The translations under genes and the position numbers were made by a program. Shown piece by piece: positions 1 to 9,860 of a stretch of DNA of 56,881 nucleotides. The stretch's first letter is position 1. Every line of letters starts with the position of its first letter. The notes below the pieces were generated by a model. The model was not told the DNA's origin. It made no database searches and saw only the letters and a list, made by a program, of their open reading frames with translations. The stretch covers positions 1 through 56,881 of the forward strand of contig CALGZB010000170.1 of assembly GCA_937934655.1 (NCBI GenBank), given 5' to 3'. Source of the DNA: an uncultured Acidimicrobiales bacterium. GTDB lineage: Bacteria; Actinomycetota; Acidimicrobiia; Acidimicrobiales; SHLQ01.

Positions 1-609
1 GTTACCCATCGAGGCCAGAACCTTGGTGGGGTCCTCGGGCAGGCCAGCGATGTCGGTCGGTTTCTCAAGGAACCGGGCGATCTTGGTGCTATTGGGATCC
101 TTGTCGATCACACCAAACTGATTTGCCTCTTCGATCGGAACACGGATTCCGGCAACGCTGACCCCAGCGCCGCTCGCAATGTGCTGATCGAGGAACTGTC
201 GAGGGTCGATGCGATAAATGTGATCGGCACCGAACACAAAAATGTATTCGGGGTCTTCATCGTCGATGAGGTTCATGTTTTGGTAGAGCGCATCAGCGGA
301 ACCGGCGAACCAGTGAGGCCCGCGCCGCATTTGCGCGGGAACGGTCGTGACGTAGCTGCCGAGCATGGTCGAAAGGCGCCATGTACGACTGATGTGCACA
401 TCAAGGCTGTGGCTCTTGTACTGGGTCAGCACGACGATCTTGCGATAGCCGCCGTTCGCCAGGTTGGAAAGCGCGAAGTCGATCAGTCGGTACTGGCCGG
501 CAAACGGCACTGCTGGTTTCGCTCGATGCACGGTGAGTGGGTGCAGTCGGGATCCCTCGCCACCGGCGAGGACCATGCTTAGCGTTCTTGGCCGTTTTAC
601 TGATTCCAT
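1..609 (-). CDS. glgC: Glucose-1-phosphate adenylyltransferase (partial, C-terminus outside window)
   Basis: Makes ADP-glucose from glucose-1-phosphate and ATP, the committed step of bacterial glycogen synthesis. The 203 visible residues start [22 protein letters not shown], holding the nucleotide-binding GGxGxRL loop near residue 16. They continue with the family blocks [38 protein letters not shown] and [10 protein letters not shown], and then [11 protein letters not shown] and FLEKP. The ATG at 609 was chosen because it gives the usual short N-terminus before the GGEGSRL loop. The reading frame runs off the left edge, so about half of the family's usual ~400 residues is missing. It is divergent from glgB, which supports the glycogen role. 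Family assignment is very secure. Confidence 0.95.
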   Translation of the reverse strand, partial: MESVKRPRTLSMVLAGGEGSRLHPLTVHRAKPAVPFAGQYRLIDFALSNLANGGYRKIVVLTQYKSHSLDVHISRTWRLSTMLGSYVTTVPAQMRRGPHWFAGSADALYQNMNLIDDEDPEYIFVFGADHIYRIDPRQFLDQHIASGAGVSVAGIRVPIEEANQFGVIDKDPNSTKIARFLEKPTDIAGLPEDPTKVLASMGN

Positions 610-880
610 AATGTGGACTTGCCGACACCTTTATCTTGGGCGCCAGCACCTTCTAATTCGGCGGGAGCAGGGATTTGAAAACTCGAACGTATGCGTGGAA
701 TTCCATTCGGCAGAAGTTGCCAATTCTTCAGAATCCTCTTCCACACTCTAACGGCGCATCACCCGCATCTCCATGAAGTGGGGCGATTTCACGACCAGAA
801 GGGAAGAGGGCTGAATACCGGCCCGGCTTTACCGATGGGTACCCATGCTGATGCATCCCTCACGCCCTAAGGTTGGACCA

Positions 881-2752
881 ATGCAACTCACCGACGATGA
901 CCGCTGGCGTTTCAACTCGGGTGCACATGTCGACCTTGCGTCAATCCTCGGCGCCCACATCCTTCCCGAGGGGTCAACCACTGACGGCATTTGGTTTGCC
1001 GTTTGGGCCCCCAACGCCAGCCATGTTGAAGTCATTGGCGACTGGAACGGTTGGGATGGCGCAAACGACAGCCTTCATCCGGATGACTCGGGAATCTGGC
1101 ATGGAGTGATCTCGGGAGCCTCAGTCGGAAGCTGCTACAAGTACCGCATCACTGGCGGCGATGGAGCCATTCACGAAAAGGCCGACCCCTTCGCCTTCCG
1201 AACCGAAGAACCGCCCCGCACCGGATCGGTCGTCGGCGACCTCTCCTATGACTGGGGCGATGACGAGTGGATGAGAACCCGTGCGGCCAACAACGCCGCC
1301 GACGCACCGATCTCGATCTATGAACTTCACCTCGGCTCGTGGCGATACGAACCAGGCGGCTACCGAGCGCTCGCTGTTCAGCTAGCCGACTACATCACCC
1401 AAGCCGGCTTTACCCATGTCGAACTCCTGCCCATCATGGAGCACCCGTACTACCCATCGTGGGGCTACCAAACGCTCGGCTACTTCGCCCCGTCTTCTCG
1501 GTACGGATCGCCACAAGACTTCAAATTTCTTGTCGACCTTCTCCACCAACGCGGCATCGGCGTCATCCTCGACTGGGTCCCTTCGCATTTCCCTGAAGAT
1601 GCCCACGGTCTCGCAAAGTTCGATGGCACCCACCTCTTCGAACACGCCGACCCTCGAATGGGTTTCCACCCCGACTGGAAGAGCGCGATCTTCAACTACG
1701 ATCGCCACGAGGTTCGCAGCTTCTTGATGTCGAGCGCCATGTTCTGGCTCGACGAATACCATGTCGACGGCATCCGGGTCGATGCCGTTGCCTCCATGCT
1801 CTATCGCGACTACTCCCGCAAAGAAGGCGAGTGGATCCCCAACGAGTTCGGCGGCCGCGAAAACATCGGCGCAGTGCAGTTCATGCGCCAGCTCAACGAG
1901 TCGGTGTACAACCGCCACCCCGATGTACAAATGATCGCCGAAGAGTCCACTGCTTGGGGCGGCGTTTCGCGGCCCACCGACACCGGAGGCCTTGGCTTTG
2001 GCATGAAGTGGGACATGGGTTGGATGCACGACACGCTCAAGTTCTTGGAGCGCGAGCCAATCCACCGCACCCACCACCACGCCGAGATCACGTTCCGGAT
2101 GCTCTATGCGTTCACCGAGAACTTCACCCTGCCCCTCTCGCACGACGAGGTCGTGCATGGCAAGGGCTCGATGGTCGACAAGATGCCCGGCGACCGCTGG
2201 CAGCAGCTGGCAAACCTCCGGCTTCTCTACAGCTATCAATGGTCGCTTCCCGGCAAGAAGCTGTTGTTTATGGGCTGCGAATTCGCGGTCTCCGACGAAT
2301 GGGCACACGATCAGGAACTGGCCTGGGAACTCCTGCAGTACCCGGAGCACCAAGGCGTGCTCGATCTCATCAGCGACCTCAACGGAATCCTTCGGTCCGA
2401 GCCGGCGCTCCACCGCCTCGATTTCGATCCCGAAGGTTTCTCGTGGGTGGTCGGTAACGATCACCAAAACAGCGTGCTGGCGTTCGAACGCCACGCTCCA
2501 GGCGAGCGACCCGTGGTTGTCGTCACCAACTTCACACCACTCCCCCACAAGGACTACCAAGTTGGTGTTCCTGTCGGCGGCGAGTGGACCGAGCTTCTCA
2601 ACTCCGATGCCGAACGGTACGGCGGCTCCAACCTTGGCAACGATGGCGCAATCATTGCCAGCGACCAAACAAACCATGGTCGCCCGTTCTCTCTGAACAT
2701 CACTGTTCCTCCACTCAGCGTGCTGTTCCTTGCACCGACGACCGAAGGCTGA
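881..2752 (+). CDS. glgB: 1,4-alpha-glucan branching enzyme
   Basis: Forms alpha-1,6 branches in glycogen (GH13). The protein has an N-terminal CBM48-like module (WFAVWAPNASHVEVIGDWNGW) followed by the TIM barrel. The catalytic set is visible: GIRVDAVASMLYRDYSR carries the Asp nucleophile, MIAEESTAW the acid/base Glu, and LSHDEVVHGKGSM the third acidic residue. The start at 881 (MQLTDDDRW) is preferred because AAGG lies 8 nt upstream. An in-frame ATG at 845 would add 12 residues. At 623 residues it is the short type, lacking the extra N1 domain of enteric GlgB. malQ follows after 8 nt, so the two are probably co-transcribed. Confidence 0.95.
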   Translation: MQLTDDDRWRFNSGAHVDLASILGAHILPEGSTTDGIWFAVWAPNASHVEVIGDWNGWDGANDSLHPDDSGIWHGVISGASVGSCYKYRITGGDGAIHEKADPFAFRTEEPPRTGSVVGDLSYDWGDDEWMRTRAANNAADAPISIYELHLGSWRYEPGGYRALAVQLADYITQAGFTHVELLPIMEHPYYPSWGYQTLGYFAPSSRYGSPQDFKFLVDLLHQRGIGVILDWVPSHFPEDAHGLAKFDGTHLFEHADPRMGFHPDWKSAIFNYDRHEVRSFLMSSAMFWLDEYHVDGIRVDAVASMLYRDYSRKEGEWIPNEFGGRENIGAVQFMRQLNESVYNRHPDVQMIAEESTAWGGVSRPTDTGGLGFGMKWDMGWMHDTLKFLEREPIHRTHHHAEITFRMLYAFTENFTLPLSHDEVVHGKGSMVDKMPGDRWQQLANLRLLYSYQWSLPGKKLLFMGCEFAVSDEWAHDQELAWELLQYPEHQGVLDLISDLNGILRSEPALHRLDFDPEGFSWVVGNDHQNSVLAFERHAPGERPVVVVTNFTPLPHKDYQVGVPVGGEWTELLNSDAERYGGSNLGNDGAIIASDQTNHGRPFSLNITVPPLSVLFLAPTTEG

Positions 2753-2760
2753 GGTGCGTC

Positions 2761-4536
2761 ATGGCCCAACCTTCGCTCTCTGATCGAGCTCACGCAGCCG
2801 GCGTTCAAACGTCGTACATCGACGTCGATGGACAACGGGTAGAAACCACCGACGAGGCGCTACTCGGGGTTCTCGATGCTCTCGACATCGACTCGTACAA
2901 TCCGCTGGCGCTCGACTCCGTAGCAGTCGCGTGGGATGGCCAACTCCGCACGGTCGCCCGACACGGAGTAACCCTCTCATCCACGTCGTTCCTTATCGAG
3001 ACCGAAGGTGGCGACACCATCACCGGTGAGGCAACTGGTGCCGGCGACACCTGGAACATGACGGTCGATCTCCCCTTCGGCTACCACCGGCTTTCCATCG
3101 GCCACGACTCTTGTCTCGTCATCGCTGCGCCACAGAAAGCCCACCCGGTCACCGCCCCTCTTTGGGGCGCGTTTGCCCCCGTCTATGCGCTACGTCGCGA
3201 TAACGACCGAGGCATCGGCGACCTCGGACACCTTCGAGAACTCATCGAATGGACCGCTGACCACGGCGGAGGGCTTGTGGCGACGCTGCCTCTCCTCCCC
3301 ATGTTTCTCGAAGCAGATCGCCAAGCCGATGAAGCGCCAAGTCCCTACTCTCCGGCATCGGTGCTGTTCTGGAATGAGCTGTTCCTCGACCCTTCCGCGT
3401 TCCCGTTTGATGGCTCGCTCGGCTTCACCGGTGGGCCGTCTCGAACCATCGACTACGACGCCGCTGCGATACAAACTCGCACGCTGGTCAACAAGCTCAT
3501 CGGTGACGCACGGATCGATGCATGGGCAGCGGCGCACCCACGTGTCGCCGACTACGCCCGTTTCCGAGCGTACGGCGAGCAACATGGGCAGGCGTGGCGC
3601 TCCTGGCCGGCGGCAATTCGTGACGGTAAACTTACCGACGACGACGTCGATCGCAGCCGAGCCCGCTGGCACCTCGCAGCGCAGTGGGCTATCGACCTTC
3701 AGCTCCGGGCCACCACCAAAGCATCACGGGATCAGAACGTCCTTCTCGGCCTCGACTACCCCGTCGGCGTTCACCTCGACGGCTACGACATCTGGGCAAA
3801 CCAAGATGTCTTTGTCGACGGTGTCACCGTCGGGGCCCCACCCGACACCTTCTTTTCTGGCGGTCAGGACTGGCAGCTCGTACCGCTGCACCCGGAGGCG
3901 TCGCGGCGTAACGGACACGAATACCTCCGAGAAGCACTCCGGCACCAGATTGCACTTGGCGGACTGCTCCGCATCGATCACATCATGGGGCTCTTTCGCC
4001 GTTGGTGGATCCCCGAAGGCGGGGGCGCCACGCAAGGCGCCTACGTTGCCTACCCGGCCGACGAGCTCCTCGCCATCATCTGTCTCGAGTCCACGCGAGC
4101 AAACAGTGTCATCGTTGGCGAAAACCTGGGAACGGTTCCGCCCGGCGTCAACGAGTCACTTGAAGCGCACGGGATTTTGGGCATGTTCATCGGCCAAGAT
4201 CACCTCGACGACGACGCCCAACTCAACACACAACCTCCGACACATACGATGTCGATGGTAAACACCCACGACATGGCCCCGTTTGCCGAAGCATGGGGCC
4301 AACGGTCGAGCGGACAAAAACCAAACGAGGCACTCGACGGCGTTGTGAGCCAGCTCATCGAGGGCCCCTCACAAATCGTCGTGGTCAGTCTTGAAGACCT
4401 GTGGTTGGAGGCCGAACGCCAAAACGTTCCGGGCAGCACCACCGGAAACTGGCGGCAACGGATCGCTCCGACGCTGGCCACGATCGACGAGCATCGTGTC
4501 GCCGGCACATTTCTTGCGCCGGCTCAGGAAAGCTGA
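2761..4536 (+). CDS. malQ: 4-alpha-glucanotransferase (amylomaltase)
   Basis: Transfers alpha-1,4-glucan segments between maltooligosaccharides (GH77). The 591-residue protein shows LRIDHIMGLFRRWW (Asp nucleophile), IVGENLGTVP (acid/base Glu) and VNTHDMAPF (third carboxylate), plus the family pattern SPYSPASVLFWNELFLDP. The ATG at 2761 has GAGGTG just upstream and starts 8 nt after the glgB stop. An open frame continues upstream inside glgB but has no coding sense. Gene order supports glycogen or maltodextrin remodelling. The 3' end lies in a run of 10-bp tandem repeats. Confidence 0.94.
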   Translation: MAQPSLSDRAHAAGVQTSYIDVDGQRVETTDEALLGVLDALDIDSYNPLALDSVAVAWDGQLRTVARHGVTLSSTSFLIETEGGDTITGEATGAGDTWNMTVDLPFGYHRLSIGHDSCLVIAAPQKAHPVTAPLWGAFAPVYALRRDNDRGIGDLGHLRELIEWTADHGGGLVATLPLLPMFLEADRQADEAPSPYSPASVLFWNELFLDPSAFPFDGSLGFTGGPSRTIDYDAAAIQTRTLVNKLIGDARIDAWAAAHPRVADYARFRAYGEQHGQAWRSWPAAIRDGKLTDDDVDRSRARWHLAAQWAIDLQLRATTKASRDQNVLLGLDYPVGVHLDGYDIWANQDVFVDGVTVGAPPDTFFSGGQDWQLVPLHPEASRRNGHEYLREALRHQIALGGLLRIDHIMGLFRRWWIPEGGGATQGAYVAYPADELLAIICLESTRANSVIVGENLGTVPPGVNESLEAHGILGMFIGQDHLDDDAQLNTQPPTHTMSMVNTHDMAPFAEAWGQRSSGQKPNEALDGVVSQLIEGPSQIVVVSLEDLWLEAERQNVPGSTTGNWRQRIAPTLATIDEHRVAGTFLAPAQES

Positions 4537-4570
4537 GGAAGGCTGAGGACGGCTGAGGACGGCTGAGGAA
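4521..4570. repeat. Five 10-bp tandem repeats at the end of malQ
   Basis: Five consecutive 10-bp units read GGCTCAGGAA, AGCTGAGGAA, GGCTGAGGAC, GGCTGAGGAC and GGCTGAGGAA. The first units encode the last malQ residues and the stop codon TGA lies inside the second. Each unit contains TGA or its near variant, so the array supplies repeated stop codons. Replication slippage is the simplest origin. No function is evident. Confidence 0.85.
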
Positions 4571-4613
4571 GTAGGTAACCCGACTCTGGATAAGAGACTC
4601 AAATACACCTAAA

Positions 4614-7400
4614 GTGGCGGAGATGCATTCCCCCCGCTTTCACGAATTTCGTTCTGTTCAATCTCCTCAGTCTGTTCAAGCTCTTCGGTCTCTTCGGTCC
4701 CCTCGGTCGATTCTCTCGAAGCATTTCCTTTTGGCGGCAGCGCTCACCATCGCGCTCCTCCTTGCGCTCTTGCCTCTTGCCCCGGTGCAGGCGCAGTCGG
4801 TCGCTCAGGCCGGGCCCGGAGACTTCAACGACGAGTTCGTGGGTGGTGGGGTAAACCGGGCGGTCGCTGCCGACTGGCTCGCCGACGGACGGGTGCTCCT
4901 GCTCGAACAAACCGGACGAGTTGTGATCATCAACCCGGCCAACGCCATCGTCACCCCGTGGTTCCAGCTCGACGATCTTGATGCTGAAGCCGAGAACGGT
5001 TCGCTCGACCTGGCCATCGGGGCAAACGACACCGTCTACATCTACTACAAGGCAGCATCCGACGGCCGCCTACGTATCGGCCGCTTCCCGTTCACGGGCT
5101 CGGGCAACGACCTCAACGCACAGACCGTGATCTGGTCAAACCCGGGACCTTTGCACAGCACCTGGGGCGGCACCAACCACATTGGCGGCTCCCTCAACAT
5201 CGGCCCAGACAACAAGCTGTATCTCACGATCGGCGATGGCTTCAACGCTCCGAACAGCCAGAATCTCGACTCGGTCTTCGGGAAGGTGCTCCGCATCAAC
5301 CTCGATGGTTCTGTTCCTGCCGACAACCCGTTCTTTGACGGGGCCGGCCCGAACATCGATGAAATTTGGGCGCTCGGTCTACGGAACCCTTGGAAAGCAA
5401 CATTCGATGATGTGACCGGCCGATTCTGGGTTGGAGAGGTCGGCGGAAACGACGCCACCACCGCCTACGAGGAGGTCAACCTCGTAACGGCCGGAAGCAA
5501 CTACGGGTGGCCCCTCTGCGAAGGCCCCCTGACCGGCCCAAAGAGCGGACCCGATTGCCCGGCCAACGTCACACCCCCCGTCCACTACTACGCCCATGAC
5601 TTCGAAGATGGCTGCTGCTTCAATGCGTCGATTACCGGCGGACCAGTCATTCGCGGCATCGCTGCCCTCGAGGGCGACTACGTCTACGCCGACTATGCCC
5701 GAGGCGACATCACGCTCGTCGAGCTCAACGGTGGAACCACACGTCAAGGCACCACCGTACTGCGCGACACCGACAGCTTTATCCCGTGGATCGAGCAAGG
5801 ACCCGACGGGCACCTCTACTACATCACCTTCTCCTACGAGGGTTCCTTCGGAGAGCTACGCCGACTCCGCTACACCGGTGAGATCGGCAACCGGGCACCA
5901 GTGGTCCGATCGACGACCGCCGACCCAACTACTGGCGAAGCGCCGTTGAGCGTTTCGTTCTCCGCTGACGTCACCGACCCCGAGGGCGCTGCCCTCACCT
6001 ATAGCTGGGACTTCGGCGACGGGGCCACCTCGACACGGCGAGCCCCAACCCATGTGTATGACGACACCGGAGCCTTCACCGCCCGCCTCACGGTAAGCGA
6101 TGGCCAGCTGACGGCGTCGTCGTCCGCAATCCCGATCCGGGTCGGAGCAGCCCCCACGATTCGCCTCAGAGTCCCCGAGGGCGCCGACGATTTCGAGGCA
6201 GGCGACTCACTGCGATTCACCGCCACGGCCAGAGACAGCGATGGGCAGATCGACAAATCCAGTTATCGGTGGTCGGTGCTGTTCGATCACGACGATCACC
6301 AGCACCCGGTGCTCTCCTCGGATGGAAGAACCGCCATCGTGCTCGACATTCCAAGAGTCGGTCATCCGTTCGAAGGCGATACCGGTTTCTCGATCTCGGT
6401 AACCGTTACTGATTCTGATGGACTCAGCACCACCAAAACGCGCCAGATCAAGCCAAAGAAGATCAACGTCGATATCGCCTCGAACCTCGAAGGCGGCCTC
6501 GTAGCAGTCGACGGCATCGCCCACACCACACCGTTTCGCATCGACACGATTCCCGAGTTCAAACATCGGCTCTCGGTTCCAGCAACGGCCGTTGTCGATG
6601 GCAAACGGACCGACTTCGAAGCCTGGACTGACACCGACGACCGTTTCCGCATCATCAGTGCCACCTCGGGCGCCACCTATACCGCAGTGCTCAACTCCGC
6701 CGATGTCGAACGTGAAGACGACGCTCTTGTGGCGCTCTACGACTTCGCCACCAATGCCGAGCAGCAGCAGACCGGCACACTCGACGACTCATCTGGCCGC
6801 GGGAAGCCCCTAGCACTCACTGTCGTCAAGCCATCCAAAGTCGATTTCAACGACGAGTCTGTCGAGTTCTCGGGTACCGCTGCAGTGAGCGCGGCAAAGG
6901 CAAAGAAAGTCACGACGCCTATTTCGAAGAGCGATGCGTTCACCATCGAGACCTGGATTGACCCCGAGGGGGCAAAGGTCGGGGTGAGTCAACTCGTCGC
7001 TCTCGAGAAGACACAGAAGTCGGTGACCGCTGGGCTCGGAATTCAGCGCTTCAAGTCCGGGCAGGTTCGCTTCACGATCACCACCGCCACCAAAGACACC
7101 GGCCGGAGGGGCACGACTCTCAAGTCAAGCAACGTGGCGCTAAACGCCGGCGAACTCAATCATGTGGTCGTCACCCGGACCCCGTTCGGCACCGTCCGAC
7201 TCTTCGTGAACGGTGAAGTCATCGACGATTGGCGAGTCGCCGGCGACATCCTCCGAGCAAACGGCCACAAATTGGCTGTCGGTGCACGAGTGTCAGGATC
7301 GAAGCCGTTCACGGGCGAAATGCATCTCACGGCGGTCTACGCCGAGGCACTCGACACCAAAACCATCCGCCAGAACTACAAGGCCGGACCAAACCCCTAG
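4614..7400 (+). CDS. Secreted PQQ-type sugar dehydrogenase-like protein with PKD and LamG-like domains
   Basis: A 928-residue exported protein. Residues 1-60 form a long signal region: an Arg/Ser-rich n-region with repetitive SPQS/LRSLRSPRS, then a hydrophobic core ending VQA-Q. Residues ~65-420 are a glucose/sorbosone dehydrogenase beta-propeller with NHIGGSLNIGPDNKLYLTIGDG-like blades (the usual motif is NHNGG), LRINLDG and GLRNPWK. Residues ~425-509 are a PKD domain (YSWDFGDG, HVYDDTGAF). Residues ~700-925 look like a concanavalin/LamG fold (FTIETWIDPEG, LFVNGEV). Substrate and cofactor are not known, and PQQ use is inferred from the fold. The GTG at 4614 or the ATG at 4623 could start it. 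Confidence 0.82.
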   Translation: MAEMHSPRFHEFRSVQSPQSVQALRSLRSPRSILSKHFLLAAALTIALLLALLPLAPVQAQSVAQAGPGDFNDEFVGGGVNRAVAADWLADGRVLLLEQTGRVVIINPANAIVTPWFQLDDLDAEAENGSLDLAIGANDTVYIYYKAASDGRLRIGRFPFTGSGNDLNAQTVIWSNPGPLHSTWGGTNHIGGSLNIGPDNKLYLTIGDGFNAPNSQNLDSVFGKVLRINLDGSVPADNPFFDGAGPNIDEIWALGLRNPWKATFDDVTGRFWVGEVGGNDATTAYEEVNLVTAGSNYGWPLCEGPLTGPKSGPDCPANVTPPVHYYAHDFEDGCCFNASITGGPVIRGIAALEGDYVYADYARGDITLVELNGGTTRQGTTVLRDTDSFIPWIEQGPDGHLYYITFSYEGSFGELRRLRYTGEIGNRAPVVRSTTADPTTGEAPLSVSFSADVTDPEGAALTYSWDFGDGATSTRRAPTHVYDDTGAFTARLTVSDGQLTASSSAIPIRVGAAPTIRLRVPEGADDFEAGDSLRFTATARDSDGQIDKSSYRWSVLFDHDDHQHPVLSSDGRTAIVLDIPRVGHPFEGDTGFSISVTVTDSDGLSTTKTRQIKPKKINVDIASNLEGGLVAVDGIAHTTPFRIDTIPEFKHRLSVPATAVVDGKRTDFEAWTDTDDRFRIISATSGATYTAVLNSADVEREDDALVALYDFATNAEQQQTGTLDDSSGRGKPLALTVVKPSKVDFNDESVEFSGTAAVSAAKAKKVTTPISKSDAFTIETWIDPEGAKVGVSQLVALEKTQKSVTAGLGIQRFKSGQVRFTITTATKDTGRRGTTLKSSNVALNAGELNHVVVTRTPFGTVRLFVNGEVIDDWRVAGDILRANGHKLAVGARVSGSKPFTGEMHLTAVYAEALDTKTIRQNYKAGPNP

Positions 7401-7438
7401 AGAGAGCTCATGGGGATCAGCGCTGGAGAGAACGCGGG

Positions 7439-8047
7439 CTAGAGGATTCGACAGCCGGCGGCTTCGAGTTCGACGATTGTGCGTTCACCATCGCCTGGCT
7501 CAAGATCGACCGGACGTGTCGCCTCGGCGAGCACCGAAACGCTGTAGCCGTTGGCGACCGCATCAAGAGCAGTCGCTCTGACACACACATCGAGGGCAAG
7601 ACCCACCACGATCACGTCGGTGATCGACCGGTCAGCAAGAAGTCCATCAAGCTCGGTAGCGAGCTCCTCGCCACTCTCCGGATCACGCATCGTGAATCCG
7701 GAGTAGCCGTCCTCGCCGTTGGTTCCTTTTTGCACGATAGGCCCGACCACATCGAGGTTCTCGCAGAGGGCTGCTCCCCAGGTGTCGCGCACACAGTGCA
7801 CCGGCCACACTCCTCCATCGGTGATGAAGTGCGGCGTCCGCTCGGGATGCCAGTCCTGGGTGTAGACCACAAACGCACCGGCATCGTTTGCCCGAGTGAT
7901 CTGTGCATTCACTTTTGCGACGACGTCATCGCCACCTTGCACGAACAAGCTTCCCTTTGGGCTGGCAAAATCATGCTGCATGTCGACCACTACCAGGGCG
8001 CTCTTCGGGCCGTAGTCGGCGACGGGTCGTTCAGGGGTCGTTGGCAT
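7439..8047 (-). CDS. pncA: Nicotinamidase
   Basis: Hydrolyses nicotinamide to nicotinate for NAD salvage (isochorismatase-like fold). The 202 residues show VVDMQHDF (catalytic Asp), YTQDWHPERTPHF (metal ligands), WPVHCV, and VVGLALDVCVRATALDA with the nucleophilic Cys. The ATG at 8047 is chosen because GGAG lies 9 nt upstream. A longer frame would run into the divergent pncB. The next pathway enzyme, nicotinate phosphoribosyltransferase, starts 52 bp away on the other strand, so the two probably share a control region. Confidence 0.93.
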   Translation of the reverse strand: MPTTPERPVADYGPKSALVVVDMQHDFASPKGSLFVQGGDDVVAKVNAQITRANDAGAFVVYTQDWHPERTPHFITDGGVWPVHCVRDTWGAALCENLDVVGPIVQKGTNGEDGYSGFTMRDPESGEELATELDGLLADRSITDVIVVGLALDVCVRATALDAVANGYSVSVLAEATRPVDLEPGDGERTIVELEAAGCRIL

Positions 8048-8085
8048 ATCGAAGTGCTCCGTAACTCTCACGGCCGGTTGACGTT

Positions 8086-8100
8086 TAGGCTGAGAGCCTA
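8086..8100. promoter_or_regulatory. Perfect 15-bp palindrome between pncA and pncB
   Basis: TAGGCT-GAG-AGCCTA is a perfect inverted repeat with 6-bp arms. Its last base is the A of the pncB ATG. The left arm also matches a TANNNT -10 element 8 nt before the start, so the palindrome could serve as both promoter and operator for the NAD-salvage pair. No regulator gene is adjacent. Confidence 0.45.
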
Positions 8101-9644
8101 TGGGAATTGCTGAACGTGCGTGGGCCGAGAAGGCCTTGTTTCTCGACAACTACCAACTGACGATGGCGCAGCTGTACTTCCGCCATGGCATTCACGAAAG
8201 CACAGCACAGTTCGAACACTTCACGCGCGGCTACCCCGACTACGGGAATCACCAGGCCGGTTACTGCGTAGCTGCCGGCCTCGAGTGGCTTCTCGACTGG
8301 ATGGACGAAGCCGCCATCTCCGATGCCGACATCGACGCACTTCGGTCGCAGCGAACCGCAACTGGCGGCCAGCTGTTCGACGATGACTTCCTCGCATGGT
8401 TGCGGGCCAATGGGTCATTCGAGTCCCTCTCACTACGAGCAGTGCCTGAAGGGCGAGTCGTTCACCCCAACGCTCCCCTCACCATCGTCCGAGGTCCACT
8501 TGCCATTGCCCAGCTCCTCGAAACATCGCTCCTGAACCATCTGAACTTCCAAACCCTCATCGCAACCAAAGCGAGCCGTCTGGTCGAAGCGGCTCGCGGC
8601 CGTCCCGTGCTCGAGTTCGGGCTTCGCCGGTCGCCCGAGCATGCGGCATCCGCGGCAACACGGGCTGCGCTTATCGGCGGCGCCGACTTCTCGTCGAACA
8701 CCGGAATTTCCTACGTGCTCGGCGTCCCGCCGAAGGGAACACACGCTCACAGTCTGGTCCAGGTCTTTATGGCGCTCGGCGAGGGAGAAATCGGCGCATT
8801 TCGTGCCTACGCCGGCCAGTACCCCGACGATTGTCTGCTCCTCGTCGACACCATCGATACCCTCCGCAGCGGCATTCCGAACGCCATCACGGTGTTCGAC
8901 GAACTGCGAGCTGCGGGCCATAAGCCGGTCGGCGTCCGGCTCGACTCCGGCGACCTGGCCTATCTTGCGATTCAGTCAGCGCTACAACTCGATGAAGCTG
9001 GCTATGACGACACAAGCATTGTGTTGTCGAGTGGCCTCGACGAACTCTCGATCTTCCAGATCCTGGCCCAGATCGACCAAGAGGCGCCTCGCTACGGATT
9101 GAGCCCAAGCCAGCTGATCAATCGCCTCTCGTTTGGCGTTGGATCGAAGCTGACCGCCTCTGACGGACACCCCTACCTCGATGGGGTGTACAAAATGGTG
9201 GCCATCGAAAGCGAAGGGGCCTGGCGCCCAGCCATCAAGTTGTCAGAGTCACCAGCGAAGTCGCAGAATCCTGGCGACAAGGACCTCGTGCGGGTCTACG
9301 ACGATCGGGGCCGAGCGACCGCCGATCTCCTTACGGTTGCTGGCGAGGTGCTGTCCGACAGCCTGATCACGTTGCAACATCCCATCGAACACGGGGTGCG
9401 CCGCCGACTCCCTCGCGAGCGGGTCTCGGCTATCGAGCCGCTCCTCGACACTGTCTACACCGATGGACGGCGGGTGGGCGACGAACCGACACTCGCCGAC
9501 ATCCGCGAACGGCGCGATGACGACATCGACAAACTCGACCCGGGTGTTCGCCGGCTCGTAAACCCCCACACCTACCACGTGTCGCTCACCCCCGAGCTAT
9601 GGGATCTCAAACAGCGTCTCATCACCGAAGCACGCGGTTCCTAG
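8100..9644 (+). CDS. pncB: Nicotinate phosphoribosyltransferase
   Basis: Converts nicotinate and PRPP to nicotinate mononucleotide, the step after PncA. The 514-residue protein begins [24 protein letters not shown], with the typical LTD/Y-M-Q opening. It contains [39 protein letters not shown], the conserved [11 protein letters not shown] His block, and [14 protein letters not shown] for the phosphoribosyl site. Length fits the family. The gene is divergent from pncA, giving a two-gene salvage module. It is followed by the oppositely oriented tRNA-Gly and that tRNA's terminator. Confidence 0.95.
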   Translation: MGIAERAWAEKALFLDNYQLTMAQLYFRHGIHESTAQFEHFTRGYPDYGNHQAGYCVAAGLEWLLDWMDEAAISDADIDALRSQRTATGGQLFDDDFLAWLRANGSFESLSLRAVPEGRVVHPNAPLTIVRGPLAIAQLLETSLLNHLNFQTLIATKASRLVEAARGRPVLEFGLRRSPEHAASAATRAALIGGADFSSNTGISYVLGVPPKGTHAHSLVQVFMALGEGEIGAFRAYAGQYPDDCLLLVDTIDTLRSGIPNAITVFDELRAAGHKPVGVRLDSGDLAYLAIQSALQLDEAGYDDTSIVLSSGLDELSIFQILAQIDQEAPRYGLSPSQLINRLSFGVGSKLTASDGHPYLDGVYKMVAIESEGAWRPAIKLSESPAKSQNPGDKDLVRVYDDRGRATADLLTVAGEVLSDSLITLQHPIEHGVRRRLPRERVSAIEPLLDTVYTDGRRVGDEPTLADIRERRDDDIDKLDPGVRRLVNPHTYHVSLTPELWDLKQRLITEARGS

Positions 9645-9670
9645 ACGCTTGTACCGCGCCGAAAAAGCAA

Positions 9671-9698
9671 GAAGAGCGCTACCGAAGTAGCGCTCTTC
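9671..9698 (-). terminator. Intrinsic terminator of tRNA-Gly with a UUCG tetraloop
   Basis: A perfect 12-bp stem (GAAGAGCGCTAC/GTAGCGCTCTTC) read on the minus strand closes a C(UUCG)G tetraloop and is followed by TTGCTTTTTC. It lies just past the 3' end of the tRNA gene and also sits 26 nt after the pncB stop, so it may end transcription from both sides. Confidence 0.9.
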
Positions 9699-9701
9699 CT
9701 G

Positions 9702-9777
9702 TGGAGCGGACGACCAGATTCGAACTGGCGACCTTCTCGTTGGCAACGAGACGCTCTACCAACTGAGCTACGTCCGC
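9702..9777 (-). tRNA. tRNA-Gly (anticodon GCC)
   Basis: The minus-strand sequence folds as a cloverleaf: acceptor GCGGACG/CGTCCGC, D arm with AGCTCAGTTGGTAGAGC, anticodon stem TCTCG/CGAGA around the loop TTGCCAA (anticodon GCC), and T arm with GTTCGAATC. The CCA end is encoded at 9704-9702. A strong terminator follows immediately. Confidence 0.97.
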
Positions 9778-9860
9778 AGGGCCACTTACCATAGCAACCA
9801 AACGCCCGATCGCCACAGCGGGCCACGGGTGTTTTTGGATGAATCTGGCAAGGAGTTTGG

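Noticed and set aside
1382-2677. 431-codon open frame antisense to glgB
   Set aside because: It mirrors the codon pattern of glgB on the other strand and has no recognisable motifs. High GC makes long antisense frames common here.
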